Source: Labilithrix luteola (GTDB lineage: Bacteria > Myxococcota_A > Polyangia > Polyangiales > Polyangiaceae). From it: 64,000 nt of DNA. The stretch covers positions 5,309,001 through 5,373,000 of the forward strand of contig NZ_CP012333.1 in NCBI RefSeq assembly GCF_001263205.1, in the 5' to 3' direction. The notes beneath the pieces are model-generated. The model was not told where the DNA came from. It saw only the letters and a list, made by a program, of their open reading frames with translations, and made no database searches. Each line of letters opens with the position of its first letter. Positions within the stretch are counted from its first letter, which is position 1. This document shows positions 62,611 through 64,000 of this stretch, one piece after another. The translations under genes were made by a program, and so were the position numbers.

Positions 62611-63063
62611 ATGCACCGCGTACACACGTTGTTTCTCGCCGTTCTTCCTTTCGCCATGGCTTGTTCGAGCTCGACGACGTCGTCGTCCTCATCCTCCGAC
62701 GCTGGCGGCACCACGAATGCCGCGTCCGTCGATCTTGGTAAGACGATCGCGACGAAGAATGCCTGCGCGAGCTGTCACGGAGCCGACTATGCGGGCAGCG
62801 CATCGGGGATCCCCGGCAATCCGAACGTCAATGCACCGAACGTGACGTCCGACGAGCAAACCGGCGTTGGAGGTTGGTCCGACGAGCAGCTCGCAGCGGC
62901 CATTCGCACCGGCGTCGACGACGAGGGAAAGTCGCTTTGTTCGGTGATGCCGAAATTCGGCAGTCTCAGTGATGCCGACGTCGCCAACCTCGTGGCCTAT
63001 CTACGAAGCGTGCCGGCCGTGTCGAAGGACATTCCGGCGACCGACTGTCCCGCCGTCAAATGA
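62611..63063 (+). CDS. Small lipoprotein c-type cytochrome
   Basis: 150 residues from ATG 62611, with aaagggg before it. Lipobox at PFAMAC (Cys18), a poly-Ser spacer, then one c-type haem site CASCH (Cys52, Cys55, His56) and the likely distal ligand Met113 in SVMPKFG. The last Cys may pair with Cys110. The layout is a class I cytochrome c of the kind used as an electron carrier or as a domain of an oxidase or dehydrogenase. It leads a small redox cluster. Confidence 0.92.
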   Translation: MHRVHTLFLAVLPFAMACSSSTTSSSSSSDAGGTTNAASVDLGKTIATKNACASCHGADYAGSASGIPGNPNVNAPNVTSDEQTGVGGWSDEQLAAAIRTGVDDEGKSLCSVMPKFGSLSDADVANLVAYLRSVPAVSKDIPATDCPAVK

Positions 63064-63205
63064 TTGGGCTGCGCTGCGCCCAGGCCCGCTGACGACTGCA
63101 TCGCGCGGGGGCGGGCTTACGATTTGCCCGCCTGCTGTCGGCGACTTCAGGGCACCTGGTTCATGTGGCGCCACCTCGTCGAAGAGTGGCGCCAAGGAGC
63201 CTTCT

Positions 63206-63754
63206 ATGTCCGCGACGAAGTCCAAGGTCCTGCTCGTTGTTCCTTTCCTGGCGCTCGTCCCGCTAACGGCCGGCGCGGCGCTAGGGCCTGCCTCGCAAAG
63301 CTCGGTGACGTTCGACGCGGCGGGGCCCGGCGGAATGAAGATCGAAGGGACCACCAAGGCCCTGGCCGTCCGTGAAGACGGGCCCGACGTTCGCGTGACG
63401 GTGGCGCTCGATGGTCTCGCGACGGGAATTGCACTTCGCGATCGACACATGCGTGAGAAGTATCTCGAAGTGGCGAAGTACCCGACGGCCGAGTTCGTCG
63501 TCCCGCGCGGCAACTTGCAGTTTCCGAAAGCGGGGGCAGTGAGCGGTGATGCCGACGGAACAATCACCATCCACGGCGTGTCGCGACCCGCGAAGATCCA
63601 TTACACCGCCCGCCCAGGGCAGGACGGAATCGACGTAACGGGTGCCACGCAAGTGAAGATGACCGATTTTGGTATCAACGTTCCTTCGTATCTCGGCGTC
63701 ACGGTCAAACCGAATGTCGATATCGCCGTCACGTTCCATACGAAAGACAGCTGA
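63206..63754 (+). CDS. YceI-family protein
   Basis: 182 residues from ATG 63206, with AAGGAG seven bases upstream. Signal peptide (LLVVPFLALVPLTAGAALG), then the YceI lipocalin-like fold: SSVTFDAAGPGGMKIEGTTK, RDRHMREKYLEVAKYPTAEF, GDADGTITIHGVSRPAKI and MTDFGINVPSYLGVTVKPNV. The family binds long isoprenoids or other lipids in the periplasm. Placed between two c-type cytochrome genes, where a quinone-like ligand would make sense (inference). Confidence 0.92.
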   Translation: MSATKSKVLLVVPFLALVPLTAGAALGPASQSSVTFDAAGPGGMKIEGTTKALAVREDGPDVRVTVALDGLATGIALRDRHMREKYLEVAKYPTAEFVVPRGNLQFPKAGAVSGDADGTITIHGVSRPAKIHYTARPGQDGIDVTGATQVKMTDFGINVPSYLGVTVKPNVDIAVTFHTKDS

Positions 63755-63782
63755 ACGGTTCACTCGTTCGTTTGCAGTGCCA

Positions 63783-64000
63783 ATGAAGAGATTCTTCCGA
63801 CGTACCCGGAGGCGGCTGCCTTCGTGGTTGGTCTTCGTCGTGGCCGTCGTTTCGACTCTGGCTTGGACGCGCGCTGCCAGCGCTTACGCGTGGATGATTC
63901 GCCACGAGTACAACGGCTGCGTCCAATGTCACGCCGATCCGTCCGGTGGGGGGCTCCTCACGGAGTACGGACGAGCACAAGGCGTCGTGCTCCTCGCCAG
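63783..64000 (+). CDS. Exported c-type cytochrome-like protein (5' part, cut by window end)
   Basis: From ATG 63783 the frame is open to the edge. Basic N-terminus and one hydrophobic signal (SWLVFVVAVVSTLAW), then a haem-binding CVQCH (Cys46, Cys49, His50) followed by ADPSGGGLLTEYGRAQG, typical of the first domain of larger secreted multihaem or porin-linked proteins. Only 72 residues are visible, so the full domain set is unknown. It belongs with the cytochrome and YceI genes just upstream. Confidence 0.75.
   Translation, partial: MKRFFRRTRRRLPSWLVFVVAVVSTLAWTRAASAYAWMIRHEYNGCVQCHADPSGGGLLTEYGRAQGVVLLA

Overview
The window looks like chromosomal DNA of a myxobacterium (Myxococcota), probably of the Polyangiales type. 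The reasons are high GC throughout, five Hanks-type Ser/Thr kinases in 64 kb, two sigma-54 activators (one reading an FHA domain), many lipoproteins with Ser/Pro/Asp-rich linkers, an AgmX/PglI-like domain and frequent GTG starts. The genus is an inference. No rRNA or tRNA genes, CRISPR array or intact mobile element was seen.

Layout. 1-2.4 kb: a cut gene end, a DNA methyltransferase, a dead tyrosine-recombinase fragment with an in-frame TGA, a 120-bp tandem repeat, and ssrA (tmRNA) on the minus strand; this resembles a worn-down island next to ssrA. 2.4-6.7 kb: a lipoprotein, a soluble kinase, a large secreted lipoprotein and a broken lipoprotein gene. 7-9 kb: two near-identical cysteine-rich lipoproteins in inverted orientation. 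One of them ends an overlapping operon of kinase, TPR/membrane protein and lipoprotein, which is divergent from an FHA-sigma54 activator. 13-20 kb: hypothetical proteins, a sirtuin, a CoA-binding protein, and a divergent pair of exported PLD-like and PLC-like enzymes. 20-24 kb: SspB, the ClpXP adaptor for ssrA-tagged proteins, then a branched-chain amino acid transporter operon livM-livG-livF with no livH. 25-34 kb: epimerase, FabH-type synthase, membrane kinase, a two-finger PARP-type zinc protein, a beta-propeller lipoprotein and a TPR/HEAT protein. 34-37 kb: phosphatidylserine synthase and a YbgF-like/LysM envelope pair. 37-45 kb: Uma2 protein, Kazal lipoprotein, flavin reductase, the haem cluster (CcsA/HemX-like, hemA, hemC) and an esterase. 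45-53 kb: uridine kinase, a four-domain protein (MshEN, HD-GYP, receiver, PATAN/DUF4388) with changed key residues, a WD40/MBL pair, a stray copy of the four-domain gene's 3' end, an AgmX-like lipoprotein and an NtrC-type regulator. 53-64 kb: two membrane kinases around a membrane protein, a NamZ-like muramidase and a fused 2-oxoacid dehydrogenase E1. Then comes a repeat-bearing spacer and a cytochrome c / YceI / cytochrome c-like cluster cut by the window end.

How it fits together. tmRNA and SspB are two parts of the same trans-translation/ClpXP quality-control route. The kinases, FHA activator and NtrC regulator form a dense signalling layer. Many of the other genes act at the envelope (lipoproteins, LysM and YbgF-like proteins, phospholipases). 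Haem genes, cytochromes and the flavin reductase give a redox theme.
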